Made by a program: the position numbers and the translations under genes. From Hyphomonas sp. Mor2 (GTDB lineage: Bacteria > Pseudomonadota > Alphaproteobacteria > Caulobacterales > Hyphomonadaceae), in the NCBI RefSeq assembly GCF_001854405.1, contig NZ_CP017718.1, positions 1,302,001-1,366,000 of the forward strand: a DNA stretch of 64,000 nucleotides, given 5' to 3'. The notes beneath the pieces were generated by a model that made no database searches, was not told the origin of the DNA, and was given only the letters and a program-made list of their open reading frames with translations. This document shows, one piece after another, positions 38,233-46,088 of the stretch. Numbering within the stretch: position 1 is the stretch's first letter; every line of letters starts with the position of its first letter.

Positions 38233-38587
38233 CGCCTGCGTCCTTTTTGGAATCTATGTTGTCTTCAGTCTTCTTCTGCGCCGCTTCAACGCGCGCGCGT
38301 CGTTCCGCCAAGCGCCGGTCGATCGCGTGCTCTTTCTTGCCGAAGAAGGGCAATCCGGATCCTGTCGAAACCGCATCACCCTCTTCCCGAGCATCGAGGA
38401 AACGACCGATAATCATCGCCACCCGGATCGAGGCATAGGCCGCTGCGATCAGAGACAAGGCCCAGATATGCCGCGAGCGCGGGTGCAGAGGATCTGCCCC
38501 GACACTGTAAGCGGTCAGCAGGATGATCGCACAGCTGATCACAAAGACCGCCAGCGTCATCATCCAGAAGCGGGCTCGGCTGTTCAT
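38225..38587 (-). CDS. two-helix membrane protein of unknown function in the gatAB operon
   Basis: 120 aa with hydrophobic helices at about 8-28 and 42-62 and a basic/acidic C-terminal tail ([19 protein letters not shown], then an Asp/Glu/Lys-rich end) likely facing the cytoplasm. I recognise no family. Both ends overlap neighbours: its ATG overlaps the stop of the 183-aa gene (4 bp) and its stop overlaps gatB (8 bp). That embedding supports a real gene; a link to tRNA amidation is unproven. Confidence 0.75.
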   Translation of the reverse strand: MNSRARFWMMTLAVFVISCAIILLTAYSVGADPLHPRSRHIWALSLIAAAYASIRVAMIIGRFLDAREEGDAVSTGSGLPFFGKKEHAIDRRLAERRARVEAAQKKTEDNIDSKKDAGDE

Positions 38588-39135
38588 CGTTCTTCCAATT
38601 TTTGTTTGAGTTCTTCAAACGAGTTCGCGTCCGTGATGTTCCCAAGCATAATATTCATACCTACACCCGGCTCATCGCTATGCCCCAAGTCTTTGCGCAT
38701 ACACTCATACAATTGGGCCATCGCAACAAACATGTCTACAGTACTCGGTGGAGGGGATTGGGAAAGCCGATCATACGCTTCGATCGTCTCATAGCTGCTC
38801 CACACGATCATTTTTGCTCGATAGGTCATCAGTCGCCGGGTCATTTCCTTCTCGCTCAATGCCCGTTCTTGGTCGCGATCCGAGAGGATCAGATCCTTCA
38901 CCAAGTCTGCGATTCCTTCGTAAATGGCTGACTTAGATTCAAACAACCGACCGCTGACTTCACGCTCTTTGGCTCTACGATACTGATAACTCGCTACCGC
39001 TATCGTGGACCCTATTCCCGCTACCCCCAAGACAAACTCAGTGCTTGTGAACTTCCAGCCAACAATGACTATGGCGACGATCCCGACGAGTAATAAACAC
39101 GCAATAATTATGTTTAGCGCTTCGTTATTCTTCAT
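38584..39135 (-). CDS. single-pass (or double) membrane protein of unknown function between gatA and gatB
   Basis: 183 aa. A strongly hydrophobic N-terminus (about 8-26, possibly a second helix at 32-48) is followed by a long Arg/Lys/Glu-rich helical region (YQYRRAKEREVSGRLFESK) and a mostly helical cytoplasmic part with an EKEMTRRLMTYRAKMIVW segment. It resembles the loose class of membrane-anchored helical proteins often seen in accessory DNA. By eye it is more AT-rich than gatA and gatB. It starts 9 bp after gatA and is coupled to the next gene. Function unknown. Confidence 0.75.
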   Translation of the reverse strand: MKNNEALNIIIACLLLVGIVAIVIVGWKFTSTEFVLGVAGIGSTIAVASYQYRRAKEREVSGRLFESKSAIYEGIADLVKDLILSDRDQERALSEKEMTRRLMTYRAKMIVWSSYETIEAYDRLSQSPPPSTVDMFVAMAQLYECMRKDLGHSDEPGVGMNIMLGNITDANSFEELKQKLEER

Positions 39136-39144
39136 ACGGATCTT

Positions 39145-40620
39145 CTACCACCATTTATCCGGTTTCGCGACAAAGCCCGCGGCCTCTTCAATCGCGCCGG
39201 CTACTCGGAAACAAGTCGCTTCGTCGAGGGCCTTGCCAATCACCTGGAGGCCGAGCGGAAGACCTTGATCGTCGACGCCGGCCGGAACCGAAATGCCTGG
39301 TAAGCCGGCAAGGTTTGCGGTCACGGTGAAAATGTCATTGAGATACATCTGAACCGGATCGTCGGTCTTCTCGCCATAGGCAAAGGCCGCGCTCGGACAG
39401 GTTGGCGTCAGCAACGCATCGACGTCGGCAAAGACGGTTTCAAAATCCTGCAGAATCCGCGTCCGCACCTTCTGGGCCCGAAGATAGTAGGCATCGTAAT
39501 AACCAGACGAGAGCACATAGGTACCGATCATCAGACGACGCTGAACCTCTGCCCCGAACCCGTCTGCCCGCGTGCCTTCATAAGTGCCGGTCAGGCCATC
39601 GCCATCGACGCGCGCGCCATAGCGCATCCCGTCATAGCGCGCCAGGTTCGACGACGCTTCAGCGGGCGCAACAATGTAATAGGCTGGCAGAGCGTACTTC
39701 GTATGTGGCAGGGAGACATCGACAATCTCGGCGCCCATGCTCTTGAGCCATTCAATACCGTTCTGCCAGAGATCCTCGATTTCCTGCGGCATGCCTTCGA
39801 CGCGATACTCTTTCGGCACGCCGATTTTCATGCCTTTGACGCCCTTGCCGACTTCGCTGAGCCAGTCCGGGGTTTCGACATTCAATGAGGTTGAGTCCTT
39901 TGCGTCATGCGAACACATGATCTCGGTGAGGAGCGCGGCGTCTGACACCGTCTTCGAGATGGGCCCCGCTTGATCGAGCGAACTCGCAAAGGCGACCATG
40001 CCATAGCGCGACGCCCGGCCATAAGTCGGCTTGATCCCCACCGTGCCGGTGAACGCCGCTGGTTGGCGGATCGAACCGCCTGTGTCCGACGCTGTGGCAG
40101 CAAGGCACAGGTCCGAAGCGACGGCCGTTGCCGAGCCGCCGGATGATCCACCTGCGGTCAGCGTCGCATTGCTGCTGCCGCGTCGCCAAGGATTGGAAGG
40201 CGGTCCAAATCGAGACGTCTCGTTGGACGATCCCATGGCAAATTCGTCCATATTGAGCTTGCCAAGCATGACCGCGCCCTGATTCCAGAGGTTTTGCGTG
40301 ACAGTGCTCTCGTAAGTCGGCGTGAATTCACCGAGAATATTGGAACACGCGGTCGTACGGACGCCCTTGGTGCAATAGAGATCCTTGACGCCAATCGGAG
40401 CGCCCTCGAGCCGGCCCGCATTTCCTTTCGCACGGCGCGCGTCTGACTCGGCCGCCATGGCGAGCGCCTGATCCGGTGTTTTGACCACATAGGCGTTCAG
40501 GGCATCATTCGATGCCTCAATTGTATCCACAAAAGCCTGGGTCAGCTCGACAGCGGAAAAGTCGCCCTTATCCAGCCCGTCCAATGCTCCGGTCAAAGTT
40601 AGTTTTGTGAGCTCGCTCAT
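39145..40620 (-). CDS. gatA: Asp-tRNA(Asn)/Glu-tRNA(Gln) amidotransferase subunit A
   Basis: Glutaminase subunit of GatCAB, supplying ammonia from glutamine. The 491-aa amidase-signature enzyme has the Ser-cis-Ser-Lys triad at Lys79 ([13 protein letters not shown]), Ser159 ([11 protein letters not shown]) and Ser183 ([14 protein letters not shown]), with the expected 24-residue spacing between serines. The ATG at 40620 has an excellent AGGAGATCGC; an in-frame start 35 codons upstream is not family-like. gatC is a separate gene 0.66 kb upstream on the same strand, beyond an oppositely oriented lipoprotein gene. Confidence 0.97.
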   Translation of the reverse strand: MSELTKLTLTGALDGLDKGDFSAVELTQAFVDTIEASNDALNAYVVKTPDQALAMAAESDARRAKGNAGRLEGAPIGVKDLYCTKGVRTTACSNILGEFTPTYESTVTQNLWNQGAVMLGKLNMDEFAMGSSNETSRFGPPSNPWRRGSSNATLTAGGSSGGSATAVASDLCLAATASDTGGSIRQPAAFTGTVGIKPTYGRASRYGMVAFASSLDQAGPISKTVSDAALLTEIMCSHDAKDSTSLNVETPDWLSEVGKGVKGMKIGVPKEYRVEGMPQEIEDLWQNGIEWLKSMGAEIVDVSLPHTKYALPAYYIVAPAEASSNLARYDGMRYGARVDGDGLTGTYEGTRADGFGAEVQRRLMIGTYVLSSGYYDAYYLRAQKVRTRILQDFETVFADVDALLTPTCPSAAFAYGEKTDDPVQMYLNDIFTVTANLAGLPGISVPAGVDDQGLPLGLQVIGKALDEATCFRVAGAIEEAAGFVAKPDKWW

Positions 40621-40784
40621 GCGATCTCCTGTGTCCAAGTATTTTGGCGCTTTCGTATGCCGCCTTGGCGTTTCGAAGCAAGTCCAAATCGCGGTTGTTT
40701 GATCAGTTTGTTGTCGATCATTCATCTATGCTGTGATTAAGTTCAGACAGGGACGCACCATCGAACTTAGCAATCGGAGTGACC

Positions 40785-41282
40785 ATGCTAACCCATCGTA
40801 CTGCCCTCGCTGTCCTTTTGTTCGCCGTATCCGCCTGCGCAACAGACACATCGCCCGAAGCCGTCGCCGAACGCGAGAAAGAACGCGCTGAAGAAGTGTT
40901 TGCGAATGACGTCCGCCGTGGCGCGGAAATAGACCGCGTCTGCTTTGCCCGCAACATTGACAGTTTCGGAGAGACCACCAGGAGTGCTGTCGTTGTCCGC
41001 GAAGGGCGTGACCGCTATCTGGTCGAGACTTTTAGCGGATGTTTTGATCTCGACTGGGCCCAATCCCTGGCCATCGATTCCTTCTCAAGCTGCCTGACCA
41101 AAGGCGACCGCATTTTTGCATCAGACAGCGCCTTCGGGTTCGACAAACAGGATCTTCGTCAGTCCTGCCGCGTCAAAGCCATCTATGAGTGGGATCCGGA
41201 TGCCGAAGAGGCAAAGTCAGAAGAAACGGATGAAAGTGAAAGCGACTCAGACGCCGACCTTGAGACCGCAGCGCTGAATTAG
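40785..41282 (+). CDS. lipoprotein, DUF6491-like
   Basis: 165 aa with a lipoprotein signal peptide ending in the lipobox VSAC (Cys at about residue 18). The mature part has paired cysteines (RVCFAR near 52, SGCFDL near 84, SSCLTKGD near 101, QSCRVK near 127), a pattern I associate with DUF6491. It ends in an Asp/Glu/Ser-rich tail. CGGAGTGACC precedes the ATG. It is the only + strand gene between gatA and gatC and is convergent with gatC, 2 bp between stops. Confidence 0.75.
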   Translation: MLTHRTALAVLLFAVSACATDTSPEAVAEREKERAEEVFANDVRRGAEIDRVCFARNIDSFGETTRSAVVVREGRDRYLVETFSGCFDLDWAQSLAIDSFSSCLTKGDRIFASDSAFGFDKQDLRQSCRVKAIYEWDPDAEEAKSEETDESESDSDADLETAALN

Positions 41283-41284
41283 GC

Positions 41285-41572
41285 CTACTCCACCGCCTTC
41301 GGCACGACAAAGAAGCCTTCGTCGGATTTCGGCGCGTTGGCCAGGACCTGTTCCTGAATGCCCCCATCGGTGACGACATCGTCGCGCATCGGAAGTTTTG
41401 CGGCGACGACCGACGTCATTGGCTCGACGCCTTCAATGTCGACTTCGTTGAGCTGTTCGATCCAGCCCATGATACCGGTCAAATCTTCGGCCAGGGCATC
41501 AAGCTGATCGTCTGGAACGGCAATCCGGCTGAGACGGGCAATCTTGCGGACATCATCTTTTGTGACGCTCAT
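41285..41572 (-). CDS. gatC: Asp-tRNA(Asn)/Glu-tRNA(Gln) amidotransferase subunit C
   Basis: Small GatCAB subunit that wraps the GatA-GatB interface. The 95 aa begin [20 protein letters not shown] and contain [15 protein letters not shown] and [11 protein letters not shown], the classic GatC pattern. The start follows family length; a longer in-frame reading is not family-like. Divergent from ruvX (61 bp). Confidence 0.96.
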   Translation of the reverse strand: MSVTKDDVRKIARLSRIAVPDDQLDALAEDLTGIMGWIEQLNEVDIEGVEPMTSVVAAKLPMRDDVVTDGGIQEQVLANAPKSDEGFFVVPKAVE

Positions 41573-41633
41573 CGGTCGGCAACTCCAATTGACCGGCGCA
41601 GCGATACGCGCCAGTGAAGCGGAAGACAAGCCC

Positions 41634-42095
41634 ATGCCTGAACTGAACCTGCAAGATCTGCCTGTGAAAGGCCCACTGCTCGGCATCGATCCCGGCGCAA
41701 AAACGATTGGTGTCGCTGTCAGCGACGGATTGCGCATGATTGCTACGCCCATTGAAATCATTGCCCGCGGGAAAAAATTGCGTCCGGCCCTCAATCGATT
41801 ATTCGAACTGTATGATGACCGTGAATGCGTCGGCCTGGTCGTCGGATTACCCCTCAACCTGGATGGCAGCTCCGGTCCCAGGGTCCAGGCCGCAAAGGCG
41901 CTTGTGTATAATTTGTTGCAGGTCCGTGATTTGCCGGTTGCCTTTCAAGATGAACGCCTGTCCAGCGCCGAAGCGGAACGCGCCATGCTTGCCGCAGACA
42001 TGACACGCGCCCGGCGGGCGGAAACTCTGGACGCCTCGGCAGCAGCAATCATCCTGCAAACCGCGCTTGATCGCCTCGCAAACGCGCAGACCTAA
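41634..42095 (+). CDS. ruvX: Holliday-junction resolvase-like RuvX/YqgF
   Basis: 153-aa RNase H-fold protein of the YqgF family, linked to 16S rRNA 5'-end maturation and proposed as a resolvase. The N-terminal Asp is in [18 protein letters not shown], and further acidic residues lie in [27 protein letters not shown] and the C-terminal [10 protein letters not shown]. The ATG at 41634 gives a family-length protein. Its end overlaps the convergent TetR gene by 4 bp. gatC-ruvX adjacency is common. Confidence 0.94.
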   Translation: MPELNLQDLPVKGPLLGIDPGAKTIGVAVSDGLRMIATPIEIIARGKKLRPALNRLFELYDDRECVGLVVGLPLNLDGSSGPRVQAAKALVYNLLQVRDLPVAFQDERLSSAEAERAMLAADMTRARRAETLDASAAAIILQTALDRLANAQT

Positions 42096-42685
42096 CGCAG
42101 AACAGCGTCCAGCAACGCGCTCAAGCGCCCGGCAAATTGTTCGCGATGAATTTCCTGACTGCGCGAGAGCACTTCGAACTCACTTCCACGCGACATGGCC
42201 ACCAGCATGCGAGCAGCCTCTAACGGACGACTGGCCCCTAACCGCTCAAGCGGATCGGAAAGCCAACTTTCCAGCGTTCGCGACCAGGCGGCCACGCGCA
42301 TACGCATCGCATCATCGCGTCCGGCAAAAAGAACCATCTCATATTCGATCGCCTCTAGACCTGATTGGGCAGGATTGAGAGTGGTCATGCCACCGAGAAA
42401 CCGAATGAGGTCATCACGCGTATGGACCGGTCGCTCGGTCAGGGTTTCGACCAATGTGCGCTGATAATCGTCGATATAAAGCGAAAATGCGTCGCGCACG
42501 AGGTCTTCGCGGGTCGCGAAGTGATATGTTGTCGTGCCGGGTGAAACGCTTGCGACCGATGCCACGGCGCGATGGGTGACCTTATCAACGCCACGCTTGG
42601 AGATGATGTCCAACGCCGCGCGCAGAATCCGCTCACGGTTTGCCCCGCGCGGGCCCGCCTTGCGTTGTTCTGCTGTATTGGACAT
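42092..42685 (-). CDS. TetR/AcrR family transcriptional regulator
   Basis: 197-aa regulator. The N-terminal TetR HTH reads [27 protein letters not shown], followed by [21 protein letters not shown] (recognition helix and start of helix 4). The ligand-binding C-terminal domain is not diagnostic. The ATG at 42685 has AAGGCTGTACGT upstream; an ATG at 42706 is the alternative. The 242-bp gap to the peptidoglycan-binding gene holds an inverted repeat that may be its operator. Target genes unknown. Confidence 0.88.
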   Translation of the reverse strand: MSNTAEQRKAGPRGANRERILRAALDIISKRGVDKVTHRAVASVASVSPGTTTYHFATREDLVRDAFSLYIDDYQRTLVETLTERPVHTRDDLIRFLGGMTTLNPAQSGLEAIEYEMVLFAGRDDAMRMRVAAWSRTLESWLSDPLERLGASRPLEAARMLVAMSRGSEFEVLSRSQEIHREQFAGRLSALLDAVLR

Positions 42686-42746
42686 ACGTACAGCCTTATT
42701 GCACATTCGTGCGATTAAATCGGAACCGTAAGGATTACGTCAGAAG

Positions 42747-42776
42747 GTTGAGAGCAAGTCAAATCGGATTCTCAAC
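42747..42776. promoter_or_regulatory. inverted repeat in the tetR / peptidoglycan-binding gene intergenic region
   Basis: Perfect GTTGAGA-N16-TCTCAAC dyad in the 242-bp gap between the divergent TetR regulator and the peptidoglycan-binding gene. It is a candidate operator for the TetR protein. The rest of the gap is AT-rich with no gene visible. Confidence 0.35.
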
Positions 42777-42927
42777 AAATTGGTAATGTTTTCACTGAGT
42801 TTTTGCACCTGAAGGCGAAAAAATACGCTGCGGATTCGCAGACCGCCTGATTGATTGATTTTGATCTATTCAATTGACCGCCCGGAAAGGCCTCACACCT
42901 AATCTGACCTCCAATGACGGGGTAGTG

Positions 42928-44127
42928 ATGCTGAAACGTATTCGGCACATATTGGGTGTTGCGATCATGACGATCGTGACTGCCGGAATGGCTCATGCTG
43001 TTCCGACCATGTCATTTGCGGATCTGGACCCTGAAAAGCGCTGCTTTTCCGGTGCAATCACCCCAGCAACCTACGAAACGGTCTCGCAACGCGTAATGGT
43101 TCGACCGAGCTTCGAGCAAAAACGGCATATTCCGGCTGTTTTTGAACAGGGGCGGGTGCGGATTATGGTTAAGGACCCGGCCTTCGCTTACCGCACGCTT
43201 CCACCCACATACACCTTGAAATACGAGCAAATTTTGGTCGAAGCGGCCCGCGAAATTGAGGTTAACATCCCGGCAAAATACGAGACCTGGACCGAAGAAA
43301 TAGAAATCGAACCGGCGAAAACGGTCTGGAAGCGAGCAACCGCCCTTTACGGGCACAAAAGCTTGCGATCTGCAGCAAATACAGCAGATTTGTCTGGGTC
43401 AGAACAGGTATATATTCTCTGCAAAATCGAGATTCCTGCAACGAAACGGATCGTTCACCATACCAGAATGGTCTCCACCCCTCGCAAAGAGACACGCGTT
43501 ATTCCCGCACGCTATAAGCGCGTGGCAAAACAAGTGGTCCAGCGTCCCGCTTTTTCGAAACGAGTCGCTGTTTCTGCCGATTATGTCGCCCTGCCCTATG
43601 AGAAACAGATTGTGGCTGCCCACTACGTCTCCGAAACCGTCCCGGCGACCTATGAAGATGTGGAGCGCCTCGTGGTGCAACAGGCTTCACAAACGCTGCA
43701 GGTCGAGACCCTGTGCGATCAGTATGCCAGCCGCACCACTGTCCGCGCGATCCAGTCCGCCTTGGTTGATCGGGGCTATAGCATCAAGATCGACGGTATA
43801 TATGGGCCGGAGACACAAGGTGCGATGGAGCAATTCCAGAGCGATAATGCCTTGTCGCGGGGATATATGACCCTGGAATCGATCCTCGCGCTCCAAGTCA
43901 CGCCAACGTTCTGCACGCCGTCTGAATGTCCTCAAGATCGGTCACAAACCACCGTACAGGCGGCGCAAGGCGCTCTCAGCGCGGCCGGCTACTTCGCAGC
44001 GCAAGACGGCATCCACGGACCGCAGACGCAAGCGGCCCTCGAACGTTTCCAGGCAGAGAATGGCCTGGAGGTCGGATTCCTGAGCGCTGAAACAATGAAT
44101 GCGCTCAATATTCTTGCGCGCATCTAA
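42928..44127 (+). CDS. exported protein with degenerate PAxY repeats and two peptidoglycan-binding domains
   Basis: 399 aa. A signal peptide (start MLKRIRHILGVAIM, ending MAHA) exports it. Residues about 40-270 consist of imperfect ~22-30-residue repeats recognisable by PATYETV, IPAVFEQ, LPPTYT, IPAKYET, IPARYKRV and VPATYEDV. Two PG_binding_1 domains close the protein: TTVRAIQSALVDRGY...GIYGPETQGAMEQFQ and TTVQAAQGALSAAGY...GIHGPQTQAALERFQ. The second modules normally hold proteins to murein. The ATG at 42928 is chosen because it starts the signal peptide. The repeat region's role is unknown. Confidence 0.82.
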   Translation: MLKRIRHILGVAIMTIVTAGMAHAVPTMSFADLDPEKRCFSGAITPATYETVSQRVMVRPSFEQKRHIPAVFEQGRVRIMVKDPAFAYRTLPPTYTLKYEQILVEAAREIEVNIPAKYETWTEEIEIEPAKTVWKRATALYGHKSLRSAANTADLSGSEQVYILCKIEIPATKRIVHHTRMVSTPRKETRVIPARYKRVAKQVVQRPAFSKRVAVSADYVALPYEKQIVAAHYVSETVPATYEDVERLVVQQASQTLQVETLCDQYASRTTVRAIQSALVDRGYSIKIDGIYGPETQGAMEQFQSDNALSRGYMTLESILALQVTPTFCTPSECPQDRSQTTVQAAQGALSAAGYFAAQDGIHGPQTQAALERFQAENGLEVGFLSAETMNALNILARI

Positions 44128-44266
44128 GATCAGAAATTCGCATCAATTAATCCCTGAAACATACTGTTTTTAAACAGAATTACGGGGCGCATACATCTCA
44201 CCACATGGAAATGCCCGCTTGACGGCGTCAATCAGCGCAGCTCATAAGCAGCTCCGAATTGAGGGT

Positions 44267-44866
44267 ATGATGATCTGGTATTTCGTAGCCGCCTTAGCTG
44301 GATATTTATTGGGATCCATCCCATTTGGACTGCTCATCACCCGCGTGGCAGGCCTCGGCGACATCCGAAAGGTCGGATCTGGAAACATTGGCGCAACCAA
44401 TGTCTTGCGAACCGGGCGCAAGGATCTCGCTTTGGCGACCCTTCTCCTGGACAGTTTCAAAGCCGGATTGGCGGTTTTGCTGATCACCGCCATCACGGGT
44501 GAGCGCAACATTGGTCTTGTGGCCGGCGCGTTCGCCTTTGTCGGACACTGTTATCCGATATGGCTCGGCTTCAAAGGCGGAAAAGGCGTTGCGACCTATG
44601 CCGGGTTGCTGGCATTCGCTTCTCCTTTGGCATTGGCGGTCGGTGGTCCGATTTGGTTGATTCTGTTCGCCACGACCCGGATTTCATCCCTTTCAGCCCT
44701 GACTGCCGCAGCATTTGTACCGCTTGGCGCATACTTGCTCGGCGAAACTCGATTTGCATCTATTCTGCTTCTGGGCTTGAGTGTCCTGGTCTTCTGGACA
44801 CATCGAGAAAACATCAAACGATTGCTCAATGGGACGGAGCCTAAATTCGGGAGTAAGGCAAAATAG
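44267..44866 (+). CDS. plsY: acyl-phosphate glycerol-3-phosphate acyltransferase PlsY
   Basis: Inner-membrane enzyme transferring acyl groups from acyl-phosphate to glycerol-3-phosphate, the first step of phospholipid synthesis with PlsX. The 199 aa have multiple membrane helices and the three conserved motifs: GSIPFGLLITR near the N-terminus, GSGNIGATNVLRTGRK, and FKGGKGVATYAG. GAGGGT precedes the ATG pair at 44267/44270. dprA follows, the usual order. Confidence 0.94.
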   Translation: MMIWYFVAALAGYLLGSIPFGLLITRVAGLGDIRKVGSGNIGATNVLRTGRKDLALATLLLDSFKAGLAVLLITAITGERNIGLVAGAFAFVGHCYPIWLGFKGGKGVATYAGLLAFASPLALAVGGPIWLILFATTRISSLSALTAAAFVPLGAYLLGETRFASILLLGLSVLVFWTHRENIKRLLNGTEPKFGSKAK

Positions 44867-44943
44867 CACGTCCATCTGGGGGACCAGATAGAGCGAAAAC
44901 ACTCGATTGGTTACAACTGGCACGAACGCCTCGCATCGGTCCG

Positions 44944-45972
44944 GTGACATTTTTCCAGTTGCTGGCAAGGTTTGGCTCTGCCGCGGCCGCCCTGTCCGCG
45001 CTCCCCGAACTGAGCGTGGGTCGAAAGCACCCGATTCCGGATCGCAATGTTATTGAACGCGAACTCGACGATACGCTCAGTCATTGCGGCATCGTCGTTT
45101 GCTCGGATGAGCCCGAGTACCCTCGCCTGCTTGGGCAGCTTGCGCCCCCACCTCCTGTTCTCTCACTGCTCGGTGACCCGTCGCTCGGTCACCGCAGGTG
45201 CGTTGCGATCGTGGGTGCCAGAGAAGCATCCGCTGCGGGAAGAAAGCTCGCCCGTGACATCGCCAGAGACCTGTCAAACGCCGGAATCGTCATTGTTTCG
45301 GGCTTGGCTCGAGGTATCGATGGCGAAGCGCATGCTGCTGCGTTGTCCGGCGGCACCATTGCAGTCCTGGGCGGCGGCATCGACCATGTGTATCCGCCCC
45401 AGCATGCGACTCTCTATGAAAAGATCTCGCAAAACGGCCTCTTGGTCAGCGAAAGCCCGTTCGGGTATCGCGCGACGGCGCGCGACTTTCCGCGCCGCAA
45501 TCGAATCATTACCGGCATATGCGAGGCCATCCTCCTGGTCGAAGCGGCTGAGCGCTCGGGATCGCTGATCTCGGCCCGTACGGCGCTGGAGCAGAATCGA
45601 GAGGTATTGGCAGTCCCGGGATCACCGCTGGATCCGCGATATGCTGGTACCAACCGCCTGCTGCGCGAAGGCGCATTGCTCGTGCGCAACGCTGACGATG
45701 TGATGGAAGCCCTCTCCAGGCCGGGCGACCACAAACTGCGCGCACCACAAGAGCCGGACTATGAGAATTCGTTCGACCCGAATGCCGCCCTGCCCGAAGC
45801 TCAGGTTCGGCTTGTGGAGTCGTTTTTGACGCTCACCCCGATGCCGATTGAAGAGATCGCGCGGGCGGCCAAAATCGGGGACCATCGCTGCGCCGCCATC
45901 CTTGTCGAACTCGAGCTATCCGGTCGAGCGACCACCTATCCTGGCGGCCTCGCATCGCAGGCAATTGGCTGA
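44944..45972 (+). CDS. dprA: DNA-processing protein DprA (start uncertain, longer N-terminus likely)
   Basis: Loads RecA on incoming single-stranded DNA during transformation. The annotated 342 aa start at GTG 44944 (MTFFQLLARFGSAAAAL) and contain the Rossmann-fold DNA-binding core: VAIVGAREASAAGRKLA, VIVSGLARGIDGEAHAAAL, VYPPQHATLYEKI and FPRRNRIITG. In-frame sequence upstream encodes LDWLQLARTPRIGP, which belongs to the normal DprA N-terminus. No ATG, GTG or TTG exists there before the stop at 44854. Either a non-standard initiation codon or a frameshift is involved. It normally neighbours topA; here lptD follows. Confidence 0.93.
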   Translation: MTFFQLLARFGSAAAALSALPELSVGRKHPIPDRNVIERELDDTLSHCGIVVCSDEPEYPRLLGQLAPPPPVLSLLGDPSLGHRRCVAIVGAREASAAGRKLARDIARDLSNAGIVIVSGLARGIDGEAHAAALSGGTIAVLGGGIDHVYPPQHATLYEKISQNGLLVSESPFGYRATARDFPRRNRIITGICEAILLVEAAERSGSLISARTALEQNREVLAVPGSPLDPRYAGTNRLLREGALLVRNADDVMEALSRPGDHKLRAPQEPDYENSFDPNAALPEAQVRLVESFLTLTPMPIEEIARAAKIGDHRCAAILVELELSGRATTYPGGLASQAIG

Positions 45973-46006
45973 GAGACGCAGCAAAGACACAACTGACTGT
46001 TATTTC

Positions 46007-46021
46007 ACCCGTTTGACGGGT
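46007..46021 (+). other. small hairpin in the dprA-lptD gap
   Basis: Perfect 6-bp stem ACCCGT / ACGGGT with a 3-nt loop, 34 bp after the dprA stop. No T-tract follows, so it is not a clear terminator. The rest of the 116-bp gap holds only the lptD leader. Confidence 0.25.
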
Positions 46022-46088
46022 CTGGCGGCTGGACGCTCGCATGGGCTCGGCGTATGCGACTATTGAACAAGGAGTTCGGAGTCGCAGA

